In this document: piece by piece, positions 1 through 8,694 of the stretch
Position numbering within the stretch: position 1 is the first letter of the stretch
Layout: every line of letters begins with the position of its first letter
Assembly (NCBI GenBank): GCA_015066105.1
Contig: SVOY01000020.1
Location: 1-35,478 of the forward strand
Reading direction: 5' to 3'
Source: Oscillospiraceae bacterium
GTDB taxonomy: Bacteria > Bacillota > Clostridia > Oscillospirales > Acutalibacteraceae
Length of the DNA stretch: 35,478 nt
Notes under the pieces: generated by a model
The model's input: only the letters and a program-made list of their open reading frames with translations
Told to the model about the DNA's origin: nothing
The model's database searches: none
Made by a program: the position numbers and the translations under genes

Positions 1-343
1 TAAGAACTGAAAATTTCTTGTATTGAAGCCACAAAACGCAGCAAGGCTGTCGCCTTGCGAGGCTTTTGGCAAAAATACGGGGAATTTTGTTCGAGAAACA
101 AACACTGCCTTACGTGGTGTCGGCGAAATCCGTGTCCTTTTTTTATGTCCGGTTTTAATAGGCGAGCTCGACTGTTTATTTGAGGGAGTGAAAGGCGGGG
201 GCACCCCGCCGCCGTAAATCACTTTTTACCGTCAAACAGTAAAGTCAACAAAAACCTTAGCTTCCTTGCGAAGGGTCGCCCAAGCCGTGTCCCTACTTTA
301 TCAAATGTTTTACTGTTGTGAAAAATCGGTCCTCGGCTCTCCC
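1..343. other. Non-coding, hairpin-rich intergenic DNA downstream of the M18 peptidase
   Basis: No convincing gene: the open frames are short and without a ribosome site. Visible structure: GCAAGG/CCTTGC (41-46 with 53-58), nested inside AAGCC/GGCTT (26-30 with 61-65), and a GC-rich hairpin GGCGGGG/CCCCGCC (194-200 with 204-210). Read on the minus strand, the first hairpin is followed by TGCGTTTTGTG (40-30). The block ACGGATTTCGCC (133-122) lies about 80 bases before it. The same two motifs in the same order occur at 34999-35113. The minus strand between about 258 and 190 (a weak A/T hairpin, then the GC hairpin) faintly resembles the post-stop modules described at 20331 and elsewhere. It may hold the 3' end of the aminopeptidase transcript. 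Confidence 0.5.
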
Positions 344-1753
344 TTACTCTGCCGCATAAAATTCATAGCAAGCCCTGTAGGTGCTGTAAACATCAAACTT
401 TGAAACAACCTCATAGGGGGCGTGCATTGAAAGCACGGGTACACCAAGGTCAACAACATCAATGTTGAGGTTTGCAATATACATTGCAACGGTTCCTCCG
501 CCGCCCTCATCAACCTTGCCAAGCTCACCTATCTGCCAGGAAACGTTTGCCTTGTCAAGGATTCTTCTCACCTTTCCCACAAATTCAGCCGAAGCGTCCG
601 ATGTACCTGACTTACCTCTTGAGCCGGTATACTTTGTAATTACTGCACCGTGGTTAAGTGTGCAGCAGTTATACTTATCGTGTACTGAGGGGAAGTTGGG
701 GTCAAAGCAGGCATTGACATCTGCCGAAAGGCACTCTGACTTTGAAAGCACGTGTCTGCCCTTAAGGCCCTCCATTTCCGCAAGGTCCTCAATAAAATAC
801 TTCATATAAGCCGAGTTGAGACCCGTGTTGCCGTCACTGCCTATTTCTTCCTTATCGGCAAGCACGGTGATGATTGTTCTTTCAGGCTCGGTGCAGTTGA
901 TAACCGCCTCAAGTGCAGGGTAGGCGCAAACTCTGTCGTCGTGTCCGTAGGCACCTATCATGCTTCTGTCAAAGCCAATATCGGAAACGGGAAGAGCGGG
1001 TACAAGCTCAAGCTCTGCAGAGATGAAATCCTTCTCCGTTACGCCGTACTTTTCATTGAGAATATTGAGGATGTTGAGCTTTACAAGCTCACTGCCCGCA
1101 TCACTCTTAAAGGGGCGTGAGCCGATAAGAATGTTAAGCTCCTCGCCCTTGATGCCCTCTGAAAGAGGTCTCTTTGCCTGCTCCTTGCCAAGGTGAGGAA
1201 GAAGGTCTGTGATAACAAACTTGGGCTCGCCCTCTTTTTCGCCGATGCTGATTTTAACGCTTTCGCCGTCAGCCGTGAGCATAACACCGTGAAGCGAAAG
1301 AGGAATTGCAACCCACTGATACTTTCTGATGCCGCCGTAGTAATGAGTCTTGAAGTAGGCCATTTCACTTTCCTCGTAAAGGGGCGTGGGCTTAAGGTCA
1401 AGACGGGGTGAATCAATGTGAGAGGCAACAATTTTTGCGCCCTCGCTTACACCCTTTTTACCCATAACGGCAAGAATAACCGCCTTGTTTCTGTTGTTGA
1501 GATAAACTCTGTCACCGGCCTTATAGGTCTTTTTTGTGTCAAAGGGAACAAAGCCGTTTTTCTCAGCCTTTTCAATAACATATTCAACACATTCTCTTTC
1601 AGTTTTTGCCGTGGCGAGAAAGTCCTTGTAGCCCTCGCAGAATTCGTCTGCCTTTTTGCACTCCTCTTCAGTCATTGCAACCGAAAAGTGCTCCTTTTCA
1701 AAGCAAAGCTTTTCCTTAAGAAGCTCTGCCTGCGTTTTTTCTTTTTCCATCAT
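344..1753 (-). CDS. M18 family zinc aminopeptidase
   Basis: Cytosolic dizinc aminopeptidase of family M18 (aspartyl aminopeptidase / ApeA-like), which removes N-terminal residues from peptides. The 469 residues match the family length. Metal-site motifs are in order: SHIDSPRLDLKP near residue 111 (first His ligand), GHDDRVCAYP near 270 (bridging Asp), DKEEIG near 300 (catalytic and ligand Glu), a Zn-binding Asp near SADVNACFDP, and a final His in LSMHAPYE near the C-terminus. AAGGAAG precedes two adjacent ATG codons, so the start may be 1753 or 1750. It is the last gene of the minus-strand run starting at DUF951/prfA, 12 bases after the lytic transglycosylase. The exact peptide specificity cannot be read from the sequence. 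Confidence 0.93.
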   Translation of the reverse strand: MMEKEKTQAELLKEKLCFEKEHFSVAMTEEECKKADEFCEGYKDFLATAKTERECVEYVIEKAEKNGFVPFDTKKTYKAGDRVYLNNRNKAVILAVMGKKGVSEGAKIVASHIDSPRLDLKPTPLYEESEMAYFKTHYYGGIRKYQWVAIPLSLHGVMLTADGESVKISIGEKEGEPKFVITDLLPHLGKEQAKRPLSEGIKGEELNILIGSRPFKSDAGSELVKLNILNILNEKYGVTEKDFISAELELVPALPVSDIGFDRSMIGAYGHDDRVCAYPALEAVINCTEPERTIITVLADKEEIGSDGNTGLNSAYMKYFIEDLAEMEGLKGRHVLSKSECLSADVNACFDPNFPSVHDKYNCCTLNHGAVITKYTGSRGKSGTSDASAEFVGKVRRILDKANVSWQIGELGKVDEGGGGTVAMYIANLNIDVVDLGVPVLSMHAPYEVVSKFDVYSTYRACYEFYAAE

Positions 1754-1765
1754 AATCTTCCTTTC

Positions 1766-2338
1766 TTATTTATCATAAAGCTTTTCGTATATATTTTTTA
1801 CTCTCATCACCTTTTCAACATATTTTTTTGTTGAGGGATAAGGTATATCCTTGAGTGTTTTTCCGTCATCGGAATAATTGCTGTCAGAAAGCCACTTTTC
1901 CACCTGAGCCGCACCTGCGTGATATGCGGCAACGGCAGTGGCCTCATTCTCAAACTGCCGCATAAGCATACCGTAAAAATAACAGCCGTAATCTATTGCC
2001 GTTTCGGGCTCAAAAATGCTTTCGTCGGGCAGGCTCTCACCCCTTTTTTCCTGAAGCCAGGTAAAGGTTTCCGGCATAATCTGCATAAGTCCCCTTGCAT
2101 CAAGGTATGAAACCGCGTCCTTGTCAAAGCCGCTTTCACATTCAATAACGGCAAAAACAAATTCCTCGCTCAAGTTGTTGCTCAGAGAATATTTTTCGAC
2201 AAATTCAATGTATCTGCGGGGATATAATGTTTTAAGTATTGACACACCGCCGAAGTAAATTACGGCAGAAAGTGAAAATACAACAAGCAGAATAAGGAGA
2301 AAATTGCCGAGTTTTTTTATCGCGGGGCTTTTTATCAT
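1766..2338 (-). CDS. Membrane-anchored lytic transglycosylase (SLT domain)
   Basis: Peptidoglycan lytic transglycosylase of the Slt70 C-terminal type, cleaving between MurNAc and GlcNAc outside the membrane. An N-terminal hydrophobic segment (about residues 10-34) acts as a signal anchor. The SLT core follows: the catalytic Glu lies in AVIECESGF near residue 68, then ARGLMQIMPET and the late AYHAG motif (usually AYNAG). At 190 residues it is a minimal enzyme without extra wall-binding domains. Its ATG overlaps the coaE stop by four bases (ATGA), so the two are translationally coupled. Similar small SLT proteins commonly sit beside coaE in Clostridia (established knowledge of gene neighbourhoods, not checked here). 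Confidence 0.92.
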   Translation of the reverse strand: MIKSPAIKKLGNFLLILLVVFSLSAVIYFGGVSILKTLYPRRYIEFVEKYSLSNNLSEEFVFAVIECESGFDKDAVSYLDARGLMQIMPETFTWLQEKRGESLPDESIFEPETAIDYGCYFYGMLMRQFENEATAVAAYHAGAAQVEKWLSDSNYSDDGKTLKDIPYPSTKKYVEKVMRVKNIYEKLYDK

Positions 2339-2922
2339 AAAATAAGCTCCTTTAGTTTTTCAAGCTCGTTTGTAAGGTCTGTGTTTTCATTGTTGTAAAT
2401 GACAACATCAGCTCTTTCAAAATAATAATTGTCCTCCCGTTGACCCTTTATTCTTGTAAGGGCCTGCTCACGGGTTATACCGTCGCGCCTGAGTATTCTT
2501 CTCAGGCGAAGCTCCTCATCGGCATGGACAACAATTATTTTTTCGCAAAGCTCCCTGCAATCGCTTTCAAGCAGTGCGGCGGCATCAATCACCGCCAGGG
2601 AAAAGCCCTCACTGCAGGCCTTCTGCACAAGCTGCTCAAAGCGCCTTTTTATATGAGGATGGGTGATGCTGTTAAGAAGCTCTGTTTTTTCTCTTGAGGA
2701 AAAGGCTCTTGCGGCAAGTGCTTTTCTGTCAAGACTGCCGTCGGGGAGAATTATATCCTCACCGAAGGCGTCGGCAAGCTCCCTCAAAGCGGGCGAGTTT
2801 GCAAGAACAATTTCCCTTGCAACCTTATCGCCGTCAATAATGAAGCAGCCCTTTTTCTCTAAATAAGCGGCAACGGTGCTTTTGCCTGCACCTGTTTTGC
2901 CTGTAAGGCCGAGTATACGCAT
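2335..2922 (-). CDS. coaE: Dephospho-CoA kinase
   Basis: Catalyses the last step of coenzyme A synthesis, ATP-dependent phosphorylation of the 3'-hydroxyl of dephospho-CoA, in the cytosol. The P-loop GLTGKTGAGKST at residues 5-16 is a variant of the usual GLTGGIGSGKS. The characteristic DGDKVAREIV stretch (about 30-39) and the lid region RRDGITREQA are present. The length of 195 residues is normal. It starts 9 bases after the Sua5 gene stop and overlaps the following transglycosylase by four bases, so it is part of the prfA-led operon. Confidence 0.95.
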   Translation of the reverse strand: MRILGLTGKTGAGKSTVAAYLEKKGCFIIDGDKVAREIVLANSPALRELADAFGEDIILPDGSLDRKALAARAFSSREKTELLNSITHPHIKRRFEQLVQKACSEGFSLAVIDAAALLESDCRELCEKIIVVHADEELRLRRILRRDGITREQALTRIKGQREDNYYFERADVVIYNNENTDLTNELEKLKELIL

Positions 2923-2931
2923 AGTCTCACC

Positions 2932-3957
2932 TCAGACTTCAATAATGTTGAAGGCGGCGGCTCTTAAAAGTCGGTTGAACACGGCAAGCCCCATGCCCTC
3001 ATTTTCGGGAAAACGGGCAAAGACCTGCTTTGCGCCCATTTTATCAACACGGCGAAGCGCATCAAAAATATGCTTTGCCTGAGAGGAGGGGTCATCCCTT
3101 TTGCCGTAGGTTATTGAAGGCACATCAAGCGCCCTTTCCTCACCCTCAAAGCAAAGGGCAACCGTGCCCTCCCTTGCGTTTTCCTTTATGTAACGGGCAA
3201 AGGCCTCAAAGCTTCCCTTAACAAGCACAACGGGAGCATCGGGCGAATAATGCTTATACTTCATTCCGGGCGAAGCCGCCCTTTTACCCTCGGGAAGCTT
3301 ATCGAAAACGGCGTCGTCTATTTCAACCTCGCCTAAAACTTCCGCAAGCTCCTGTGCCGTCACCTTGCCGGGGCGAAGAAGCCTTGCAGGGCTGACAGCA
3401 AGCGAAAGCACCGTGGATTCAACGCCCACATTACAGTCGCCGGAGTCGACTATGGCTTCAATTCTGTCCTTCATATCGTCAATGACGTGTGAGGCAGAGG
3501 TAGGGCTCGGCTTGCCCGAAAGGTTTGCCGAGGGAGCGGCAAGAGGCACGCCCGAGGCTTCGATTATTGCCCTTGCAATTTCGTTTTCGGGCATACGCAC
3601 CGCCACGGTGTCAAGTCCGCCGGAAACCTCCTTTGGCACAAGGTCACTTTTAGGAAGAATGATTGTAAGCGGTCCGGGCCAGAAGGCATCGGCAAGTGCT
3701 TTTGCACTGTCGGGAATTTCACTTACAAGGGCATCCCACTGTGAAATGTTGCTGATATGAACAATCAGCGGATTATCTGAGGGTCTTCCCTTTGCGGCAA
3801 AAATTTTTTCTGCACATTTTCCCTCAAGGGCGTTGCCGGCAAGGCCGTAAACCGTTTCTGTAGGTATTGCGGCAAGGCCGCCCTCACGGAGTATCTGTCC
3901 CACGAGCTTTATTTTTTCATCATCGGGAGAGTTGATTTTAAAAATTTCAGTTTTCAT
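2932..3957 (-). CDS. ywlC: L-threonylcarbamoyladenylate synthase (Sua5/YwlC type)
   Basis: Makes threonylcarbamoyl-AMP from threonine, bicarbonate and ATP for the t6A37 modification of ANN-decoding tRNAs. The N-terminal YrdC domain (about residues 10-195) has IPTETVYGLAGNA, the KGRPSDNPLIVH loop and SANLSGKPSPT, which bind the nucleotide and threonine. A linker containing SPGMKYKHYSPDAPV leads into the C-terminal Sua5 domain, so this is the long two-domain form (341 residues) rather than short TsaC. It follows prfA by 11 bases. A prfA-prmC-ywlC order is common in Firmicutes, but prmC is absent between the two here. Confidence 0.95.
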   Translation of the reverse strand: MKTEIFKINSPDDEKIKLVGQILREGGLAAIPTETVYGLAGNALEGKCAEKIFAAKGRPSDNPLIVHISNISQWDALVSEIPDSAKALADAFWPGPLTIILPKSDLVPKEVSGGLDTVAVRMPENEIARAIIEASGVPLAAPSANLSGKPSPTSASHVIDDMKDRIEAIVDSGDCNVGVESTVLSLAVSPARLLRPGKVTAQELAEVLGEVEIDDAVFDKLPEGKRAASPGMKYKHYSPDAPVVLVKGSFEAFARYIKENAREGTVALCFEGEERALDVPSITYGKRDDPSSQAKHIFDALRRVDKMGAKQVFARFPENEGMGLAVFNRLLRAAAFNIIEV

Positions 3958-3968
3958 AATTATCTCTT

Positions 3969-5042
3969 TTATATGTTCTGATTTTTCAGCTTTTCTGCGG
4001 TGAAAAAGGTAATAAGGCTGTCAATTACCTCGTCAAGGTCGCCCGAAACAATCTGCTCAAGCTTGTAAAGGGTAAGGCCTATTCTGTGGTCGGAGAGTCT
4101 GCCCTGAGGATAGTTGTAGGTGCGGATTCTCTCGCTTCTGTCACCCGTGCCTACCTGCGCACTTCTTTCTGCGGCAATGGATGAATTCTGCTTTTCTCTT
4201 TCCGCCTCAAGGATTCTTGAGCGCAGAATCTTCATCGCCTTATCCTTGTTCTTGTGCTGACTTCTTTCGTCCTGGCACTCAACAACGGTGCCCGTGGGCA
4301 GGTGGGTAATTCTTATTGCAGATTCGGTTTTGTTAACGTGCTGACCGCCTGCACCGCCTGAGCGGTAGGTGTCAATCTGCAAATCGGCGGGATTGATTTC
4401 AATGTCAACCTCCTCCGCCTCGGGAAGCACGGCAACGGTAGCCGTTGAGGTATGGATGCGGCCCTGGGTTTCCGTTTCGGGCACACGCTGAACGCGGTGA
4501 ACTCCGCTTTCATACTTGAAGCGCGAATATGCACCCTCACCGCTTATCATAAAGGAGACCTCCTTGAAGCCGCCGAGCTCCGTGGGATTAGAGGAAAGAA
4601 TTTCCGTTTTCCAGCGTTTTTTTTCGGCGTACATACTGTACATTCTGAAAAGCACGCCTGCAAAAAGTGCCGACTCCTCACCGCCTGCGCCGCCTCTGAT
4701 TTCAACGATAACGTTCTTGCTGTCGTTGGGGTCCTTGGGAAGAAGAAGAATTTTCAGCTCCTCCAGAAGCTCCTCTGTGCGTATTTTGCCCTCATCGTAT
4801 TCAAGCTGTACCATTTCACGGAAATCCTTATCAAGTCCGCTTTCATACAAAAGCTCCTTCGCCTCGCTGAAGGATGCCTCGGCAGCCTTGTATTCACGGT
4901 ATTTTTCCACAATGGGGGTGAGGGTTTTGAATTCCTTCATAAGAGCACTGTATTTTTCCGTGTCGCATACAACGGAAGGGTCATAAAGCTGAGCGTTTAT
5001 TTCTTCAAAACGGCTTTCAACTTCTTTGAGCTTGTTAAGCAT
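3969..5042 (-). CDS. prfA: Peptide chain release factor 1
   Basis: Class I release factor that reads UAA and UAG and triggers peptidyl-tRNA hydrolysis. The GGQ catalytic motif lies in [14 protein letters not shown] near residue 230. The stop-codon recognition tripeptide is PET in [14 protein letters not shown], the PxT form typical of RF1 in Firmicutes and different from SPF of RF2. At 357 residues it is full length. The start ATG follows AAAGGAGATTCTT. The 112-base leader to the DUF951 stop contains several small imperfect GC hairpins but no clear terminator, so co-transcription from the DUF951 promoter is likely. Confidence 0.97.
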   Translation of the reverse strand: MLNKLKEVESRFEEINAQLYDPSVVCDTEKYSALMKEFKTLTPIVEKYREYKAAEASFSEAKELLYESGLDKDFREMVQLEYDEGKIRTEELLEELKILLLPKDPNDSKNVIVEIRGGAGGEESALFAGVLFRMYSMYAEKKRWKTEILSSNPTELGGFKEVSFMISGEGAYSRFKYESGVHRVQRVPETETQGRIHTSTATVAVLPEAEEVDIEINPADLQIDTYRSGGAGGQHVNKTESAIRITHLPTGTVVECQDERSQHKNKDKAMKILRSRILEAEREKQNSSIAAERSAQVGTGDRSERIRTYNYPQGRLSDHRIGLTLYKLEQIVSGDLDEVIDSLITFFTAEKLKNQNI

Positions 5043-5154
5043 AAGAATCTCCTTTTAAGACAAAGATATGTTTGAGGGCCGAGGGTGCGTCTGCGGCGTA
5101 GCAGGCAGCAGACAGAGCAACAGACTTTTACTGCTTTGCGCGATTGTAAATCAC

Positions 5155-5346
5155 TTACACCTCTTGTCCGTCACGGATAACTTTTCTGATGTTTTTTTCG
5201 GCCTTGTTGCGGGGAATCATTACCTCATGGCCGCATTTTTTGCACTGAAGCTTGAAGTCCATACCCGAGCGGGTCACAAGAAAATCCTTGTTGCCGCAGG
5301 GGTGTGCCTTTTTCATTGTGAGCACATCGCCTACTCTTATATCCAT
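5155..5346 (-). CDS. DUF951 small zinc-ribbon-like protein
   Basis: A 63-residue protein recognised as DUF951, a conserved Firmicutes family of unknown function. Two cysteine pairs are visible: HPCG near residue 15 and CKKCGHEVMIPR further on. These suggest metal binding or a nucleic-acid-related role (inference). I start it at ATG 5346 (MDIRVGDV), which follows GGAGTGGCC. A longer frame to 5394 would add a leader unlike the family and remove the ribosome site. It heads the minus-strand housekeeping run and has its own promoter (5378-5407). Confidence 0.85.
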   Translation of the reverse strand: MDIRVGDVLTMKKAHPCGNKDFLVTRSGMDFKLQCKKCGHEVMIPRNKAEKNIRKVIRDGQEV

Positions 5347-5377
5347 AACGGCCACTCCTTTTGTTTGATAATAATAC

Positions 5378-5407
5378 AGTATATCACACAACAACCGACA
5401 ATATCAA
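5378..5407 (-). promoter_or_regulatory. Sigma-A promoter for DUF951-prfA operon
   Basis: On the minus strand, TTGATA (5407-5402), an 18-base spacer, then TATACT (5383-5378), about 32 bases before the DUF951 start. The rest of the divergent region up to 5515 is A/T-rich. On the plus strand TTGACG (5453-5458) has only a poor -10 (AATTTA) 17 bases later, so the S1-protein promoter is uncertain. Confidence 0.6.
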
Positions 5408-5515
5408 TGATAATAAATAAAAAATAAGCATATAAATTAAAAAAACATGAAGTTGACGGCAGTTAAGTTTCAAAAAATTTAACACGGCAAACTCAAGACA
5501 GAAAGGGTTTTTAAA

Positions 5516-6469
5516 ATGAAAAAGTACTATCCTGAAAATCATCTTATCGGCACACAGGAAAACAAAAACGCCCTGTCATCAAGGGCGGCAATCAAAGAGG
5601 CCTACTACAGCGGCAGAATTTTAGAGGTGCGTGCCACCGTATGCGACAAGGACCACAACCTTCACGTTGACCTGGGTGTAATGAAGGGCATTATCCCCCG
5701 CAATGAGGGTGCCATAGGCATTGAGGACGGCTCGGTAAGAGACATTGCAATAATCTCACGCGTAAACAAGCCCGTTATGTGCAAAATCACCGATTTTACC
5801 ACCGACGAAAACGGCGAGGTAATAGCCGTGCTAAGCCGCCGCGCCGTTCAGCTTGACTGTATGAAGGAATACGTTTCCTCCCTTGTCCCCGGTCAGGTTA
5901 TAGATGCCGTTGTGACTCATATGGAATCCTTTGGCGTTTTTGCCGATATAGGTGCAGGCATATGCGCACTGATGCCCATTGACAGCATTTCCGTTTCACG
6001 CATTCCCCACCCCTCGGCAAGATTTTCACCCGGCGAAAAAATCCGCGCCGTTGTAAAAAGCATTGATGAAAACGGCAGGATAACCCTTTCATATAAAGAG
6101 CTGCTTGGCACCTGGGAGGAAAACGCCGCCCTTTTCAAGGCAGGCGAAACCGTTCCCGGCATTGTGCGCTCCGTTGAACGCTACGGAATTTTTGTTGAGC
6201 TCAAGCCAAACCTTGCAGGCCTTGCCGAATATGTGCCCGGTGTTACCCCCGGTCAGCACGCAAGCGTTTACATCAAAAACCTTATTCCCGAAAGAATGAA
6301 GATAAAGCTCATTATCGTAGACTCCTTTGATGCGGTTTATCCCAACGAGCCCACAAAATACTATAACGACTCCGACTTCATTGACCGCTGGGTATATTCC
6401 CCGGATTGCTGCAGCAAAAAAGTTGAAACAGTTTTTTGCGACTACGAGTTGACTCAGAGCGCAATTTGA
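5516..6469 (+). CDS. S1 domain RNA-binding protein (ribosomal protein S1-like)
   Basis: A 317-residue protein built from three S1 (OB-fold) repeats: about residues 33-110 (degenerate), 122-190 (best conserved: GQVIDAVVTHMESFGVFADI) and 203-266 (GETVPGIVRSVERYGIFVEL). It resembles the short S1-like proteins of Clostridia annotated as 30S ribosomal protein S1, with fewer repeats than the six-domain E. coli protein. A role in mRNA binding or translation is inferred. The AGAAAGGG ribosome site lies upstream of ATG 5516. The C-terminal tail of about 50 residues (DRWVYSPDCC) has no domain I recognise. Confidence 0.85.
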   Translation: MKKYYPENHLIGTQENKNALSSRAAIKEAYYSGRILEVRATVCDKDHNLHVDLGVMKGIIPRNEGAIGIEDGSVRDIAIISRVNKPVMCKITDFTTDENGEVIAVLSRRAVQLDCMKEYVSSLVPGQVIDAVVTHMESFGVFADIGAGICALMPIDSISVSRIPHPSARFSPGEKIRAVVKSIDENGRITLSYKELLGTWEENAALFKAGETVPGIVRSVERYGIFVELKPNLAGLAEYVPGVTPGQHASVYIKNLIPERMKIKLIIVDSFDAVYPNEPTKYYNDSDFIDRWVYSPDCCSKKVETVFCDYELTQSAI

Positions 6470-6509
6470 GTTACAATATCCTTATAAGAAAATAACGGAA
6501 GGTGAAAAT

Positions 6510-7337
6510 ATGAAAAAAATCAAAAGCATTCTGCGTAAGCGTAACGGCAGAATCAAATATCAGCTCACTCAGAGCGTGCTCACCGCCGCAACCGAAGCGG
6601 CTGACGCAATCTGCGCTCCCCCCGATATCACAAAGGCAAAAAAGGTGCTTTTTGTTCAGCCTCATCCCGACGACAATCAGATAGGTGCAGGCGGCACAAT
6701 CGCTTACCTTCGCTCACTGGGTGTTGAGTGCTACGAGCTCACCGTAACCGACGACCGCTTTGCCGAGCCCGACTACATCGGCAGAGAAAACGAGGTGCAG
6801 ACAATAAGGCAGAAGGAAGTGCTTAACGCTCAGCAGAAGCTCGGCATGAAAAATGCAGGCTTCCTCGGCTTCGCCGACAAGACCGACGCTACGGAAAGAG
6901 AAATTTCTCTCAAGATTCTCGAGGTTATCAGAAGAATAAAGCCCGATTATGTTATCACCGCTGACCCCAACCTTGCAACGGAATGTCACAGCGACCACAT
7001 CAAGGTGGGCAATGCCGTAAAATTTGCCGCAATGGATGCTCTTTGCAATTTCTACCCCGATTTTGTTGACGGCAAGTTCCGTGAGGACACTCACCGCGTA
7101 AAGGGTGTCGGCTTCTATTACACCGACAAGCCCAACACGCTTATTGATATTACTGAATTTGAAGACCTTAAAATGGAAAGCATCAAGTGCCACGTTTCAC
7201 AGGCTGAGCCCGCTCTTCTTGCCGCAATTATGCTTCAGCAGAAGCTTTTTGCAGAGGGCACCGAGTTCAGGGCAGCCGAGCCTCTGCGTATGCTCTCTGC
7301 ACTCCATATGCATTGCTTCAATCTCCCCGTAGCTTAA
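6510..7337 (+). CDS. PIG-L (LmbE-like) family deacetylase
   Basis: Zinc-dependent N-deacetylase fold, acting on N-acetylglucosaminyl-type substrates in characterised members. The N-terminal metal motif is QPHPDDNQIGAGG near residue 50: His and the second Asp would bind zinc and the first Asp act as base. The position usually occupied by Glu (HPDDE) is Asn. A second motif, ECHSDHIKVGNAV near 155, supplies the later His ligand. There is no signal peptide, so it should be cytosolic. The N-terminal 40 residues are basic and family-atypical. It is 40 bases after the S1 gene and 15 before the flavodoxin-like gene. The substrate cannot be predicted. Confidence 0.85.
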   Translation: MKKIKSILRKRNGRIKYQLTQSVLTAATEAADAICAPPDITKAKKVLFVQPHPDDNQIGAGGTIAYLRSLGVECYELTVTDDRFAEPDYIGRENEVQTIRQKEVLNAQQKLGMKNAGFLGFADKTDATEREISLKILEVIRRIKPDYVITADPNLATECHSDHIKVGNAVKFAAMDALCNFYPDFVDGKFREDTHRVKGVGFYYTDKPNTLIDITEFEDLKMESIKCHVSQAEPALLAAIMLQQKLFAEGTEFRAAEPLRMLSALHMHCFNLPVA

Positions 7338-7352
7338 AAGGAAGGACTTAAA

Positions 7353-7838
7353 ATGGCAACTATTATTTACTGTTCAAACTCAGGCTCGTCAAAAAAATAT
7401 GCAGAGCTTTTAAGCGAAAAAACCGATATACCCTGTGTTGACATCAAAAAAATGTCCTCTGTAAACGCTGACGAGGAAATTATTTTCATCGGCTGGATTA
7501 TGGCAGGCGCACTGCAGGGTCTCAAGGAGGTTCGTGAAAAGTTTTCACACATTAAGGCTGTTTGCGGTGTCGGCATGATGAAAAGCGAAAAGGCCACAGA
7601 AGAAACCAAAGCAAAAAATGCAATAACCGAGCCCTACTTTTTCCTTACGGGCAACTTTGACATAAACAAGCTTACGGGCATGTACAAAATGATGATGGGT
7701 ATGATGCTCAAAATGGTCAAGGGCAAAATCAGGGAAATCGGCGACGAAAAGGGCGAAGAAATGCTTAAGCTGCTTGAAAACGGCATCAACGGCTTTGACG
7801 AAAAGGAGCTTGACGCTGTTACAGAATTTTTAGGCTGA
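7353..7838 (+). CDS. Flavodoxin-domain protein
   Basis: A 161-residue flavodoxin-like protein. The N-terminus ATIIYCSNSGSSKKYAELLSE is the FMN phosphate-binding loop of the flavodoxin_5 / menaquinone-dependent protoporphyrinogen oxidase-like group. EEIIFIGWIMAGALQGLKEV near residue 45 would form the second flavin loop. A methionine-rich helix (MYKMMMGMMLKMVKG) lies near 110-125. It may act as an electron carrier or regulator, possibly for the downstream radical SAM enzyme (inference). A perfect 11-bp hairpin follows the stop. Confidence 0.75.
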   Translation: MATIIYCSNSGSSKKYAELLSEKTDIPCVDIKKMSSVNADEEIIFIGWIMAGALQGLKEVREKFSHIKAVCGVGMMKSEKATEETKAKNAITEPYFFLTGNFDINKLTGMYKMMMGMMLKMVKGKIREIGDEKGEEMLKLLENGINGFDEKELDAVTEFLG

Positions 7839-7843
7839 TTTAT

Positions 7844-7871
7844 AAACACCTCTGTTCCGGCAGAGGTGTTT
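7844..7871 (+). terminator. Hairpin after flavodoxin-like gene
   Basis: AAACACCTCTG (7844-7854), a TTCCGG loop, then CAGAGGTGTTT (7861-7871), a perfect 11-bp stem. The following bases (TGTCAGTTTG) make a poor U-tract, so it may be a partial terminator or an mRNA end protector before the radical SAM gene. Confidence 0.6.
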
Positions 7872-7906
7872 GTCAGTTTGCAAGCAATAGTTAAAGGGAA
7901 ATAAAA

Positions 7907-8653
7907 ATGAACAGATATCTGAAAAATCTCAACCGCATTGAATTTGTTGTCACTATGGAGTGTACGGGCAAGTGCAAGCATTGCTCCCAGGGTGAACACA
8001 AAGCCACGGGTTGTATTGACAAGACTCTCGCTGCAGCCGCCGTTGAAAAAATTGCCGGTGAATATAACATAAAATCCGTAATGACCTTCGGCGGAGAGCC
8101 CCTGCTTTATCCCGAAACAGTTTATGAAATACATAAAAAAGCAACCGAGCTGAATATTCCCGAAAGGCAGCTGATTACCAACGGTTATTTCAGCAGGGAT
8201 TATGATACTGTAAGGCTTGTTGCACATAAGCTTGCCGAAAGCGGAGTAAATGAAATTCTGCTTTCCGTTGACGCCTTTCATCAGGAAACAATCCCTCTTG
8301 AATATGTAAAAGCCTTTGCCGAGTCGGTAAAAGAAACGGGAGTCCCCCTTAAGCTTCAGCCTGCGTGGCTGCAATCGGTTGAAGCCGACAATGAATATAA
8401 CAGAAAAACAAAAAAGCTTCTTAATGAATTTGAGGATATCGAAATCGGTGAGGGGAACATTGTTTTCCCGAGCGGCAATGCGCTTAAGTATCTTTCCGGG
8501 TATTTTGATATGAGTAAAAAGCAGAAAAGCCCTTATGATGAAGACCCGAGAGATATACGGGCAATCTGCTTCAGTGCAAACGGCGATATTCTGGGAAGTA
8601 ATATTTACAGAAATAAAATTGAGGATATCCTTTCGGGATACAAGCCGAATTGA
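7907..8653 (+). CDS. Radical SAM protein
   Basis: Radical S-adenosylmethionine enzyme of 248 residues. The [4Fe-4S] motif CTGKCKHC (C-x3-C-x2-C) begins near residue 23, in the sequence VTMECTGKCKHCSQG. The SAM-contact motif TFGGEPLLYP is near 65. The C-terminal part ending CFSANGDILGSNIYRN resembles the start of a SPASM-like tail, but it carries one Cys only, so no full auxiliary cluster is visible. AAAGGGA precedes the ATG. Substrate unknown. Peptide modification is a frequent role of short enzymes like this, but no precursor peptide gene was seen next to it. Confidence 0.85.
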   Translation: MNRYLKNLNRIEFVVTMECTGKCKHCSQGEHKATGCIDKTLAAAAVEKIAGEYNIKSVMTFGGEPLLYPETVYEIHKKATELNIPERQLITNGYFSRDYDTVRLVAHKLAESGVNEILLSVDAFHQETIPLEYVKAFAESVKETGVPLKLQPAWLQSVEADNEYNRKTKKLLNEFEDIEIGEGNIVFPSGNALKYLSGYFDMSKKQKSPYDEDPRDIRAICFSANGDILGSNIYRNKIEDILSGYKPN

Positions 8654-8694
8654 TTTTTCAAGCAAAAAAACAACTGTACCGTAACATAGCACAA

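Noticed and set aside
23..217. 64-codon plus-strand open frame at the left edge
   Set aside because: No ribosome site or recognisable domain; it spans perfect hairpins.
1418..1834. 138-codon plus-strand frame opposite the M18 peptidase
   Set aside because: Phe/Leu-rich shadow of the Lys/Glu-rich N-terminal coding sequence on the other strand.
4441..4500. Altered stop-codon recognition motif in release factor 1 (PET instead of PAT)
   Set aside because: PxT variation including PET is normal in Firmicutes RF1; no code change is implied.
7634..8692. 352-codon minus-strand open frame opposite the radical SAM gene
   Set aside because: It lacks a ribosome site, shows no family motif, and covers the ends of two well-supported plus-strand genes. 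It is a by-product of their codon use.
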